DNA of 64,000 bases. It comes from Pseudoalteromonas luteoviolacea NCIMB 1942. Its GTDB lineage: Bacteria > Pseudomonadota > Gammaproteobacteria > Enterobacterales > Alteromonadaceae. The DNA lies in assembly GCF_001625595.1 (NCBI RefSeq), contig NZ_AUXT01000007.1:1-64000 (forward strand), written 5' to 3'. The position numbers and the translations under genes were made by a program. This document shows, in pieces, positions 45,255 to 53,562 of this stretch (its first letter is position 1; every line of letters begins with the position of its first letter). The notes beneath the pieces are model-generated. The model worked only from the letters and a program-made list of their open reading frames with translations. It was not told the DNA's origin and searched no databases.

Positions 45255-46168
45255 AGCTGTCCCACCTCTTCCTCGTAATCACTACTAACAGTGTGATACT
45301 TGTCTTCAATAGCTGCAATGCGTACCGATTTTTCTAACCAAAGGGCATTCATATACGCCTGAAATTGAATACGGTATTGTTTATCCGTTTGGTAGTCTCC
45401 CTCTGGTAATTGCGCCATAGGCGTATATTCCACCACTACCGTAATGGCGTCTAATCTACCTAGCATAAAAGCGCGACATATATGGGACTCTGTACCGAGA
45501 TACACCAAGGTAGTGTTCAGTAGCCCGTCAATTTGAGAGCTCAATACATCCAAGGCAAAGGCAGTTCCACCAGCTTTTGGCTTTAATAAATTACTGTATG
45601 GGCTCGACTGGTGCTGTTGCTTACTTTGCGTAAATCGAGTGCCTTCGGCAAAATTAATCACCGTTGTAGGATGGTGTCGAAAGTTCTGACAGCTTTGCTT
45701 GGTGCGCTCAACATCCATACGCTTTAACTTCGGATTTTTCGCAATTTCTGTTTTGCTTGCGCGTTTCATAAACGGCATATCCAGTGCCCATGCACCAGTG
45801 CCGATAAGTGGCACGTATTTCAGCTCATCTTTTAAAAAGAATTTAGGGGCGGGTAATACCTCTTGTGCGCTCAGCACCACGATATCAAGCCAACTTATAT
45901 GATTTGATATCAATAGGTACCAACCATTAACTGACACCTCTTTTGGCATCGTAACACGCAGTGATACTCCACCCAGTTTAAGCCCGACACGATTACCAAC
46001 ACACCACTTGTGGTAAGCCCAGTGCAATAGCGATGACAACAACTTCATACGTATGGACCACTTTAACACCCCTAGTATTAGTATAATCAGGCCCCAGACA
46101 ACAGTATTTAATATTAAATAAAGCGCACCCACCGCCCCACAAAACCACTTTGGTAGCATACTTTTCAT
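45251..46168 (-). CDS. Membrane acyltransferase, YihG/PlsC-like (second copy)
   Basis: A 305-residue acyltransferase with an N-terminal membrane segment. The catalytic block is NHISWLD (HX4D), followed by FFLKDELKYVPLIGTGAWALDMPFMKR and INFAEGTRFT (EGTR). The family includes YihG and moves an acyl chain to lysophosphatidic acid. About half its residues match the neighbouring paralogue. Its 3' end overlaps mscS; the 5' gap to the other copy is 50 bases. Confidence 0.9.
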   Translation of the reverse strand: MKSMLPKWFCGAVGALYLILNTVVWGLIILILGVLKWSIRMKLLSSLLHWAYHKWCVGNRVGLKLGGVSLRVTMPKEVSVNGWYLLISNHISWLDIVVLSAQEVLPAPKFFLKDELKYVPLIGTGAWALDMPFMKRASKTEIAKNPKLKRMDVERTKQSCQNFRHHPTTVINFAEGTRFTQSKQQHQSSPYSNLLKPKAGGTAFALDVLSSQIDGLLNTTLVYLGTESHICRAFMLGRLDAITVVVEYTPMAQLPEGDYQTDKQYRIQFQAYMNALWLEKSVRIAAIEDKYHTVSSDYEEEVGQL

Positions 46169-46218
46169 TGTCTCGTTTCCCTTGTACTTCGACTTACCAT
46201 AACTTCTAACAGCTCACG

Positions 46219-47097
46219 CTATTCTGTGGCTTCTGCCAGCTGTTCCATACGCTCATCTTTTTCTGACCATAAACGATTGAGCTCCCCCTGAAACTGAACA
46301 CGAAATTCATTATCACCGCTGTAGTCACCAACCAGCTTTTCACTCACTGACATCAGTTCTACTTGGACATTGATTTCTCTGACTTTACCAGCAACAAAGT
46401 CCATAAAGGTTGGCACCCCATTCGGGTAGTGAATTGTGACGTTAACCACCTTATTAATCTGATCACCCATTGCCTGCATCACAAACGCGATGCCACCAGC
46501 CTTTGGCTTCAACAAATGTTTGAATGGGCTCTTCTGCCTTTGATGCTTTTCTTCGGTAAAGCGTGTACCTTCAACAAAGTTTACGATACTCACTGGCATG
46601 GTTTTAAATTTTTCACAGGCCTTGCGTGTCGTTTCGATATCTTTACCTTTGAGCTTAGGGTTCTTTCTAATTTGGCTTTTACTCGTACGAGTCATAAATG
46701 GGAAGTCTAGAGCCCACCAAGCAAGCCCAAGGAAAGGCACATACAGTAATTCCTTCTTTAAGAAAAAATTTAAAAATGGAATTTTTCGATGTAGCACACG
46801 CTGCAATACTAAAATATCTACCCAGCTTTGGTGATTGGCTATCACTAAATACCAATCTTTCTCGGTGAGGGACTCAGCGCCAGTTACTTTCAACTGATAA
46901 GGTGCAATACATTGTTGATTTACGTTATTACCCGCAACCCACATACTGGCACACCCTTTGGCCATTTTGCTTAGTAGCCTCTGCAATGCGGGAATGGGGA
47001 TCAACTTGAGCAATCCACATATAAATATTGGTACAAACCAAAATAAAGTATTGAGGATATATAAAATTAACCCTAGGACTTGACGGACTAGCGACAT
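46219..47097 (-). CDS. Membrane acyltransferase, YihG/PlsC-like (first copy)
   Basis: A 292-residue acyltransferase with NHQSWVD (HX4D), FFLKKELLYVPFLGLAWWALDFPFMTR and VNFVEGTRFT. Start taken at the ATG 47097 with AAGGA nine bases upstream; a GTG lies ten codons earlier. It makes phosphatidic acid species at the inner membrane. First gene of the operon of two acyltransferases and an MscS channel. The likely reason for two copies is different acyl-chain preference, which is inference. Confidence 0.9.
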   Translation of the reverse strand: MSLVRQVLGLILYILNTLFWFVPIFICGLLKLIPIPALQRLLSKMAKGCASMWVAGNNVNQQCIAPYQLKVTGAESLTEKDWYLVIANHQSWVDILVLQRVLHRKIPFLNFFLKKELLYVPFLGLAWWALDFPFMTRTSKSQIRKNPKLKGKDIETTRKACEKFKTMPVSIVNFVEGTRFTEEKHQRQKSPFKHLLKPKAGGIAFVMQAMGDQINKVVNVTIHYPNGVPTFMDFVAGKVREINVQVELMSVSEKLVGDYSGDNEFRVQFQGELNRLWSEKDERMEQLAEATE

Positions 47098-47219
47098 GCG
47101 GAGTTCCTTTACTACTGTTATTCTCACTGACTACACTCAGCCGCATCTCTCACAAGCTTTACGGCTGGATGTATCATACGTGTTTTAACGCTCAGAAAAA
47201 ATCAGAGCAGTGTGCTTAT

Positions 47220-49103
47220 TTAATCTTCAAAATAAGTATAACCAGCCAACCCTGACTGCAGCTCCTGTAAATAGGCGTCTTTGGTTTGTTGTGTGGTACT
47301 TAGCCCTTGTACAGTTTTGGTAAAATTATCAACCAATTGCTGCTTATCGTAATGAACAAAACGCAATACATCTTCTACACAGTCCCCCTTCAAGGCGTTG
47401 GTGAGCTTATAACCTTGCTCATCAAGCTCAACATGCACCGAATCGGTATCACCGAATAAGTTATGTAGATCGCCTAAAATTTCTTGGTATGCACCCACCA
47501 TAAACATCGCCAAATGATATTGCTGTCCATGTTGGTATGGTGGCATAGGCAAGCTAGACTCGATACCCGCCCCCTCTACATAATCTCGTATCTGACCATC
47601 TGAGTCGCAGGTTATGTCTTGAATTATGGCTCTTTGCGTCAGTGGCTTATCCAAATCATTTATTGGCATCACTGGGAATAATTGTTCAATCCCCCATACA
47701 TCCGGTAGTGACTGAAATAAAGAAAAGTTCACAAACAGTTTGTCTGCTAACTTCTCATTCAAGTCGTCCAGCACTTCACGATGTGCTCTTGATTGACCAC
47801 TCAAGCTATCTCGTACACTGCGCAAGATAGTAAAATATAACCGCTCAATTTGCGCCCATTGCTGCATGCCGATTAAGCCATGAACATATTGATCATGGGC
47901 ATCACCAAATAAGTGCATCGCATCATGATAGGTCTCTAATGCTAGTCTTGGCGTTAATCGAGACAAAGCTTCCTTCAACTCCTGTATAGTATGGTGCTCA
48001 TCTTCACATGGCTGGCTATCAGTTGCATCGCTCGGGGCTGTTTCAATATCGATCACATCGGTAATCAAAACAGCATGATGCGCAGTCAGTGCTCGGCCAG
48101 ATTCGGTGATAATATCAGGGTGTGGTAAATCATGTTGCTCAGCAACTTCTGCAAAGGCATTCACCACGTTTCTTGCATACTCTGCGACCGAATAATTCAT
48201 TGAGCATGCACTACGCGAACCTGACCCCTCGTAGTCCACACCTAGTCCACCACCGACGTCGACCGTTTTAAGAGGTACACCAAGTTGGGTAAGCTCTGCG
48301 TAATGTCGCGCACACTCCCTCAACGCGCGCTGAATATCTCTAATGTTGGCAATTTGAGAGCCGATATGAAAATGCACAAGTTGCATAAGGTGTAGCTTAT
48401 TTTGTTTGCGCAATGTCTCTACCGCATCGAGTACTTGGCCTGCTGTTAAGCCAAATTTCCCTTTTTCACCACCGGTATTTTGCCACTTACCTTTACCAAT
48501 TGAGTTGAGACGGATACGGATACCAATTGAAGGTTCGATTTGTAGGTCGTCTATTTCATCAATCAACGCATCTAATTCAGAGAGCTTTTCAACCACAATG
48601 TGTACATGGTGCCCCATGGCTTGACCAATTAATGCTAGACGCAAAAACTCTCGATCTTTATAACCATTGCAAACAATGGTTATGGGTTTACTCGCAAGGC
48701 CAAGTATCGCCATAAGCTCTGGTTTAGAACCGGCTTCTAAGCCTACCAAACCACTTGGATGACTCAATAACTTACTGACCACAGAGCGTTGCTGATTCAC
48801 TTTGATCGGATACACGCATGTGTACTTACCCTGGTAACTTTTCTGCTGGCGTGCATGGGTAAATGCATCAGTTAGTGTGTCGACTCGATTCTGTAGAATG
48901 TCTGTGAAACGTACTAGTACAGGCAGAGTTAAGCCCTGTGCTTTAAAGCGCTCAGTTAGCTCTGATAACGAGATCGGCGCTTTATTGCGATCACCATCTG
49001 GAAAAGCCACCAGCGCACCGGTGTCATCAATATCAAAATAACCATCACTCCAATGTGTCACATTGTAAGTTTCCCGTGCGGTTTCAACTCCCCACTTCAT
49101 CAT
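47220..49103 (-). CDS. speA: Biosynthetic arginine decarboxylase
   Basis: A 627-residue fold-III PLP enzyme that makes agmatine from arginine, the first step of the agmatine route to putrescine. The PLP lysine is Lys101 in CVYPIKVNQQ. HFHIGSQI and VDVGGGLGVDYEG bind the cofactor phosphate. It lacks about 30 N-terminal residues seen in E. coli SpeA, which carries a longer leader there. Divergent from speE, so the two polyamine genes share a 215-base control region. Confidence 0.97.
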   Translation of the reverse strand: MMKWGVETARETYNVTHWSDGYFDIDDTGALVAFPDGDRNKAPISLSELTERFKAQGLTLPVLVRFTDILQNRVDTLTDAFTHARQQKSYQGKYTCVYPIKVNQQRSVVSKLLSHPSGLVGLEAGSKPELMAILGLASKPITIVCNGYKDREFLRLALIGQAMGHHVHIVVEKLSELDALIDEIDDLQIEPSIGIRIRLNSIGKGKWQNTGGEKGKFGLTAGQVLDAVETLRKQNKLHLMQLVHFHIGSQIANIRDIQRALRECARHYAELTQLGVPLKTVDVGGGLGVDYEGSGSRSACSMNYSVAEYARNVVNAFAEVAEQHDLPHPDIITESGRALTAHHAVLITDVIDIETAPSDATDSQPCEDEHHTIQELKEALSRLTPRLALETYHDAMHLFGDAHDQYVHGLIGMQQWAQIERLYFTILRSVRDSLSGQSRAHREVLDDLNEKLADKLFVNFSLFQSLPDVWGIEQLFPVMPINDLDKPLTQRAIIQDITCDSDGQIRDYVEGAGIESSLPMPPYQHGQQYHLAMFMVGAYQEILGDLHNLFGDTDSVHVELDEQGYKLTNALKGDCVEDVLRFVHYDKQQLVDNFTKTVQGLSTTQQTKDAYLQELQSGLAGYTYFED

Positions 49104-49318
49104 TGTCTCAACTATAAAAACCCAATATTGTGCTCATTTTAATACGCATATCCTTGTTTAGCGATAGGCAAATACAGCTTTTCTGCAAGACCTTCCCCTC
49201 CTCAATCGATAACTTTTTTGTGCGCAGACAAACTGACTGCTTTCGACTAAAATAGATTGAGCAAATTAGTCGGCGCTGGCAAAATTGCGCCAAGTAATAA
49301 CTCAATGTGAAGGCAAAA

Positions 49319-50182
49319 ATGTCTAAATTAGAAGCAAACCGTTGGTTTACAGAGATAAGTGATCGCGATGGCAGCGCTTTTTCTCTGCGAATAAACAAAA
49401 AGCTCGATGAAGTGCAATCTCCATTTCAAAAAGTAGAAATGTATGAGACCACTGATTTTGGCAACCTCATGATTATTGACGGTTGTACCATGGTGAGCAC
49501 ACGTGAAAACTTTTTCTATCACGAGATGATGAGCCACCCAGCCTTATTCGCACACCCAGCACCTAAAAACGTAGTCATTATTGGTGGTGGAGACTGTGGT
49601 ACATTACGTGAGGTACTAAAGCACCCTGATGTTGAGTCAGTAACGCAGATAGACATTGATGAAGTCGTCACGCAAATGTCGTTGAAGTACTTTCCTGAGC
49701 TATGCGCCTCTAACGATGACCCACGTGCCACCGTTATGTTTGACGATGGTATCAAGTACATGCGTGATGCTGCCGCCAGCTCCATTGATATAATTATTGT
49801 CGATGGTACGGATCCTGTGGGACCTGGCGAAGGGTTATTTAACCATGCTTTTTACACGAGCTGCTTAAATGCGCTACGTGAAGGCGGTATTCTCATTCAG
49901 CAAAGCGAGTCACCGTTGATGCATATGCCGCTGTTGAAGGATATGCGCCGCGCGATGAAAGATGTTGGCTTTTCCGATCTGCAAACCTTACCTTTCCCAC
50001 AACCAATTTATCCGAGTGGTATTTGGTCTGCGACGCTTGCTCGTAAGGGTTCTGAATTTGCGGGCTTCAGAGAACAAGACGTAGACAATGCAGAGTTTGC
50101 GACTGAATATTACAACAGTGGTATTCACAAAGGTGCACTCGCAACACCTAACTTTATGCGTCGCGCATTTGATAGCGAATAA
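49319..50182 (+). CDS. speE: Spermidine synthase
   Basis: A 287-residue aminopropyltransferase that joins decarboxylated SAM to putrescine. The SAM-site motif is VVIIGGGDCGTLREVLKH, and the catalytic Asp lies in IIIVDGTDPVGPGEGLF. ATG at 49319 with AAGG five bases upstream; the GTG four codons earlier is less likely. A strong terminator follows. A decarboxylase (speD) is not adjacent as in E. coli. Confidence 0.97.
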   Translation: MSKLEANRWFTEISDRDGSAFSLRINKKLDEVQSPFQKVEMYETTDFGNLMIIDGCTMVSTRENFFYHEMMSHPALFAHPAPKNVVIIGGGDCGTLREVLKHPDVESVTQIDIDEVVTQMSLKYFPELCASNDDPRATVMFDDGIKYMRDAAASSIDIIIVDGTDPVGPGEGLFNHAFYTSCLNALREGGILIQQSESPLMHMPLLKDMRRAMKDVGFSDLQTLPFPQPIYPSGIWSATLARKGSEFAGFREQDVDNAEFATEYYNSGIHKGALATPNFMRRAFDSE

Positions 50183-50194
50183 TCGCTCACCAAT

Positions 50195-50223
50195 AAAAAA
50201 CCCAAGCACTGCTTGGGTTTTTT
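50195..50223. terminator. Bidirectional terminator between speE and hemE
   Basis: CCCAAGC (50201-50207), ACT loop, GCTTGGG (50211-50217), flanked by an A-run and a T-run. It serves speE (+) and the convergent hemE (-). Confidence 0.92.
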
Positions 50224-50239
50224 ACGCTATGTCACACTT

Positions 50240-51307
50240 CTACTTCTGATGATACTGGCGGCTAAATTCATGAACAGAGTTAATGAATACACCTGCATTT
50301 TCAGGGTCAACATCAGGCGTAATGCCGTGACCTAGGTTAAACACGTGACCACTGCCCTCACCAAAACCAGCTAAAATAGATTGAACTTCTTCGCGGATAC
50401 GTTCAGGTGTACCGTGTAGCATTGCTGGATCCATATTACCTTGCAGCGCAACCTTATCACCCACACGACGTTTTGCATCCGCAATATCAATTGTCCAATC
50501 TAAGCCAATTGCATCACAGCCGGTTGCTGCAATCGACTCGATCCACTGACCGCCATTTTTAGTAAATAACGTCACCGGTACTTTGCGTCCATCATGGTCA
50601 CGGATCAGGCCGTCTACAATTTTGTGCATGTATTGCAAAGAGAACTCTTTGTAGTCTTTTGGACTTAATACACCGCCCCAAGAATCAAAAATCATCAACG
50701 ATTGCGCACCCGCTTTTACTTGGGCGTTTAAGTAATCAATGACCGAGTCAGCGACTTTATCTAAAAGCAAATGCAGAGTTTGCGGCTCAGCAAATGCCAT
50801 CTTCTTAATCTTACCAAAGGTCTTGCTACTACCACCTTCAATCATGTAGGTCGCCAATGTCCACGGAGAACCAGAGAAGCCAATCAGTGGGACTTCACCT
50901 TTCAACTCTCTACGAATTGTGCTTACCGCATTCATCACGTAACCAAGATCATCATTTGGATCAAGTTTTGGAAGCTTTTGTACATCGGCTAAAGACGTAA
51001 TAGGTCGCTCAAACTTTGGACCTTCACCAGTTTCAAAGTAAAGTCCTAAGCCCATTGCATCTGGAATGGTTAAAATATCACTGAATAAAATCGCTGCGTC
51101 TAAAGGGTAACGACGCAATGGCTGTAGTGTCACTTCGCAGGCTAGCTCTGCATTTTTGCAAAGACTCATAAAGTCACCTGCTTGAGCTCGGGTGGCTCTG
51201 TACTCAGGGAGATATCGACCAGCTTGGCGCATCATCCATACAGGAGTAACATCAACCGGCTGCTTCTGCAACGCGCGTAAGTAACGATCATTTTTCAACT
51301 CGCTCAT
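50240..51307 (-). CDS. hemE: Uroporphyrinogen decarboxylase
   Basis: A 355-residue enzyme of heme synthesis that turns uroporphyrinogen III into coproporphyrinogen [22 protein letters not shown] is the substrate-binding signature. The start giving [14 protein letters not shown] matches E. coli HemE; a TTG four codons upstream is unlikely. Single gene converging on speE. Confidence 0.98.
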   Translation of the reverse strand: MSELKNDRYLRALQKQPVDVTPVWMMRQAGRYLPEYRATRAQAGDFMSLCKNAELACEVTLQPLRRYPLDAAILFSDILTIPDAMGLGLYFETGEGPKFERPITSLADVQKLPKLDPNDDLGYVMNAVSTIRRELKGEVPLIGFSGSPWTLATYMIEGGSSKTFGKIKKMAFAEPQTLHLLLDKVADSVIDYLNAQVKAGAQSLMIFDSWGGVLSPKDYKEFSLQYMHKIVDGLIRDHDGRKVPVTLFTKNGGQWIESIAATGCDAIGLDWTIDIADAKRRVGDKVALQGNMDPAMLHGTPERIREEVQSILAGFGEGSGHVFNLGHGITPDVDPENAGVFINSVHEFSRQYHQK

Positions 51308-51543
51308 AGCGTTATTCAATTCCAGTGCTGTAAAAATTGCTCGAATTGTATCACCTTATGGTCAAGCCCCCTAGCTGTTCACTCGTTAAAATAGCGCCAA
51401 TATGATCTAGATTAACATTCACTATCTTTTAATATGCAACACTCAAAAAACAGCTGATTAATTTTTGTGTTCGAAATACAAAGATAAATATCATACTAAT
51501 CAAAATTATATGTGTCAGATAGCAAAAAATGCGACGAGCGCAT

Positions 51544-51572
51544 TTGCACCTTATTAGAAACCTTGCTATAAA
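51544..51572 (+). promoter_or_regulatory. Strong promoter for a candidate small RNA
   Basis: TTGCAC (51544-51549), 17-base spacer, TATAAA (51567-51572). It is close to consensus and lies about 85 bases before a strong terminator, with no good coding frame between them. Confidence 0.65.
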
Positions 51573-51578
51573 ATGCCT

Positions 51579-51663
51579 GCGCAAAACAACAACAATAAAC
51601 ACCTTCTAATAAGAACAAGCGAAAAGCTAAACTGTATTAGACCACCCTAGGGTGGTTTTTTTC
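51579..51663 (+). ncRNA. Candidate small RNA or attenuated leader upstream of rsd
   Basis: A transcript starting near 51579 would run about 84 bases to a textbook terminator: ACCACC (51641-51646), CTAG, GGTGGT (51651-51656), followed by seven Ts. The body is A-rich and single-stranded (CAAAACAACAACAATAAACA), like Hfq-binding or target-binding regions. No start codon with a ribosome site is present. It could be a free sRNA or a terminated leader of rsd. Not matched to any known family. Confidence 0.5.
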
Positions 51664-51694
51664 TTGGCGCGTTCAGAATCATGCCAAGAAAAAA
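51657..51694 (+). repeat. 12-bp inverted repeat overlapping the terminator U-tract
   Basis: TTTTTTCTTGGC (51657-51668) and GCCAAGAAAAAA (51683-51694) form a perfect 12-bp stem with a 14-base loop. It uses the T-run of the preceding terminator, so it could pair with that U-tract in read-through RNA. Confidence 0.7.
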
Positions 51695-51762
51695 GTCTTT
51701 GTTAGTTAATACTTAATTAGAATTATTAACAACCACACTCAATAAACCCAACTAAGGTACAA

Positions 51763-51909
51763 ATGCAAGAAAATCTCCACTTTTTGCAAAAAGTGGTTGA
51801 TCTTTTCATCAGTTTTCCTTTTCATAGAGGGCAAGATAACGTATTCGGTAGTACCAAATTGCTGTCTTTTTTTGGGTCCAAGCTCACATCAAGTTTTGGG
51901 CGTTCTTAA
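51763..51909 (+). CDS. Possible 48-residue small protein upstream of rsd
   Basis: Frame from ATG 51763 to TAA 51909, with AAGG five bases before the start, a very good ribosome site. The product reads MQENLHFLQKVVDLFISFPF and continues with a Ser/Phe-rich, weakly basic tail (FFGSKLTSSFGRS). No family recognised. A 20-bp palindrome, CCACTTTTTGCAAAAAGTGG (51777-51796), lies inside it. It could be a genuine small protein, a leader peptide for rsd, or chance. Confidence 0.3.
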   Translation: MQENLHFLQKVVDLFISFPFHRGQDNVFGSTKLLSFFGSKLTSSFGRS

Positions 51910-51987
51910 ACACAGTGTGTTCTTTGAGAAAGTGCAATTTGGTCATTGCAGGGCCTAATAACAAAACGACCCGCTAAGGAGATAACT

Positions 51988-52458
51988 ATGCTTTCACGGT
52001 TAGAACAAGCCCAACAAAAATGGGGAGGGAGCCATAGTGTAATCGACAATTGGCTTATGGAACGTCAGGAGCTGTTGCTGCTGTACTATAAAGTTGCGGG
52101 ACTATCTCCATTCGAAAACAGCGATAACGCACTGCCTGAGCAGGTTCAAATCCAGTCTTTTTGCCAAATATTAATGGATTACTTATCCGCAGGGCATTTC
52201 GAAATTTATGACAACATCGTCGCAGCATGCAAAGAGAAAGGCCCTGAAAGCCTGAAACTAGCGCGCTCCATCTACCCAAGAATCACCGCTTCGACCGATT
52301 TAGCATTAGACTTCAATGACAAATATGCAGAAGCAAAAACAGATAGTGGGCTAGAGGACTTTGACAAAGATCTTTCATCACTTGGAGAGGCTTTAGAGCA
52401 GCGTTTTGCGCTTGAGGATGAATTAATAGATAACCTCTTCGCCAATCACAGCGAATAG
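51988..52458 (+). CDS. rsd: Regulator of sigma D (anti-sigma-70)
   Basis: A 156-residue Rsd/AlgQ-family protein. It is mostly helical, and binds region 4 of the housekeeping sigma factor to favour alternative sigma use in stationary phase. The segments HSVIDNWLMERQELLLLYYKVAGL and FCQILMDYLSAGHFEIYDNIV match E. coli Rsd. Start at 51988 with AAGGAG seven bases upstream; a longer in-frame reading from 51946 lacks support. Its terminator has been broken by the IS insertion just downstream. The usual partner hemE lies 680 bases upstream on the opposite strand. Confidence 0.93.
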   Translation: MLSRLEQAQQKWGGSHSVIDNWLMERQELLLLYYKVAGLSPFENSDNALPEQVQIQSFCQILMDYLSAGHFEIYDNIVAACKEKGPESLKLARSIYPRITASTDLALDFNDKYAEAKTDSGLEDFDKDLSSLGEALEQRFALEDELIDNLFANHSE

Positions 52459-52476
52459 TACTTAATTAATAAAGGG

Positions 52477-52486
52477 CCCAAGGGGC
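52477..52486 (+). repeat. Target-site duplication, left copy
   Basis: CCCAAGGGGC, repeated at 53534-53543 on the other side of the IS remnant. Ten bases fits IS4-family elements. The sequence is the loop and arm of the old rsd/fkpA terminator. Confidence 0.75.
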
Positions 52487-52548
52487 TAATGCCGATCAGT
52501 TTAGGCATTAATTGTTCGAGTAATAGAACGATCTTTTGAGTATGTAAG

Positions 52549-52580
52549 AATCCGATAGACTATGTTTATCGGATTTTTTT
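52549..52580 (+). terminator. Inward-facing terminator at the left end of the IS
   Basis: AATCCGATA (52549-52557) pairs with TATCGGATT (52567-52575), followed by Ts to 52580. It lies inside the element before the transposase and would stop transcription entering from rsd, a usual IS safeguard. Confidence 0.8.
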
Positions 52581-53444
52581 ATGCTCGTATCTCAGGTCAT
52601 AAATAGTTATAACCTAATCAGGTAGAAACGCTTGCTGATTGACTCCCTTTAGAGTGGATTGAAGAAGCTTACTCTCGTACCGATACCGTCACGCTTAGAA
52701 AGCGAAAGTTGACGTTGGAGTCTATGGCTTGGCTGTTGCTGTAAATGAAATGGTATTGGCCGAGCAACCAATAGAAAACACGCCAGATAACAACTTAACC
52801 ATGTTTGACCGAGACTTTTATTCGTTAGGTTTATTACATAAATGGGCAAATACAGGTGTGGAAAGACATTGGTTAATCCCCTTGAAAAAGAATGTTCAAT
52901 ATGGAGTTGTCCGCAAACTTGGGCAGCAAGATAAACTAGTTAAATTAAACAGCAGTGCAAGAGCTAGAAAGTTATGGCCTGATTTAGCGAACGCACTCGT
53001 TGTTCGTGTAGTATCTCGAAACATACAAGGCAAGCAGTACGATGTTCTTACCTATTTCTTACCTATATGACTGACCCAATGAAGTACCCTTCAGCAGAGA
53101 TATCTAATTTATATAGTCACCGTTGGGAAATAGAATTGGGTTATCGAGAACAAAAACAGTATATGTTTAGCAACCGCCTTACACTTAGAAGCCGTTTGCC
53201 AGAATTGGTCAAGCAACAACTCTGGGGGGTACTACTGACATATAATCTCATTCGATATCAGATGACACAAATGTGCATGATGTTAAAGGGAGATTATTTA
53301 CCGTATCAACTTAGTTTTAATGGTGCGCTTGGCCATATAATGAGATTAATAATTGGACTGCCGCATTCTTCACCTGGTACTTTACCAAGGCAGCTCAAAA
53401 ACTTTTATGAAATAACAGAAAGCTTGATTCTGGCTCCTAGATGA
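52581..53444 (+). pseudogene. IS4-family transposase, broken
   Basis: The N-terminus (MLVSQVINSYN) loses frame after about 12 codons and hits stops. LEWIEEAYSRTDTVTLRKRK then reads on to ESMAWL and joins directly to VNEMVLAEQPIENTPDNNLTMFDRDFY. The piece with the first catalytic Asp region is deleted, but the second (MFDRDFYSLGLL) remains. A further frameshift at 53056 comes from an 11-bp tandem duplication. After it, YSHRWEIELGYREQKQYM keeps the YREK-type signature (catalytic Glu). At least four lesions; not functional. Confidence 0.88.
53045..53066 (+). repeat. 11-bp tandem duplication in the transposase
   Basis: TTCTTACCTAT occurs twice in a row (53045-53055 and 53056-53066). Removing one copy restores the frame DVLTYMTDPMKYP, the expected IS4 reading. 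Confidence 0.9.
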
Positions 53445-53501
53445 CAAAGGACATTCTCTAGATGGCTAAAGAAGCGACCAAGTCGCTACCCTACAAAAAG
53501 A

Positions 53502-53530
53502 AATGCCGCTCACCTTAAGTGAACGGCATT
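53502..53530 (-). terminator. Terminator for fkpA formed by the right end of the IS
   Basis: AATGCCGCTCAC (53502-53513) pairs with GTGAACGGCATT (53519-53530) over 12 positions with a 5-base loop. On the minus strand it is followed by TCTTTTTG. It lies 32 bases past the fkpA stop and probably replaces the disrupted original terminator. Confidence 0.75.
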
Positions 53531-53533
53531 GGA

Positions 53534-53543
53534 CCCAAGGGGC
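53534..53543 (+). repeat. Target-site duplication, right copy
   Basis: CCCAAGGGGC, identical to 52477-52486. It is followed by CCTTTTTT, the arm and U-tract of the original terminator. Confidence 0.75.
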
Positions 53544-53562
53544 CCTTTTTTAATGCTGCAAA

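Larger units (their letters stand above)
52487..53533 (+). mobile_element. Decayed IS4-family insertion sequence
   Basis: A 1047-bp remnant bounded by the 10-bp duplication CCCAAGGGGC. The ends share an inverted AATGCCG core (left TAATGCCGATC; right, read inward, TCCAATGCCGTTC), each part of a hairpin. Inside is a broken IS4-type transposase. Full elements of this group are about 1.4-1.5 kb, so roughly 400 bp are missing from the centre. It separates rsd from fkpA. Confidence 0.82.

Noticed and set aside
49108..49398. 96-codon minus-strand ORF covering the speA/speE gap
   Set aside because: It overlaps the start of speE in antisense, has no ribosome site and resembles no protein.
51777..51796. 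20-bp palindrome as an integration or attachment site
   Set aside because: No second copy, integrase or island boundary is seen in the window.
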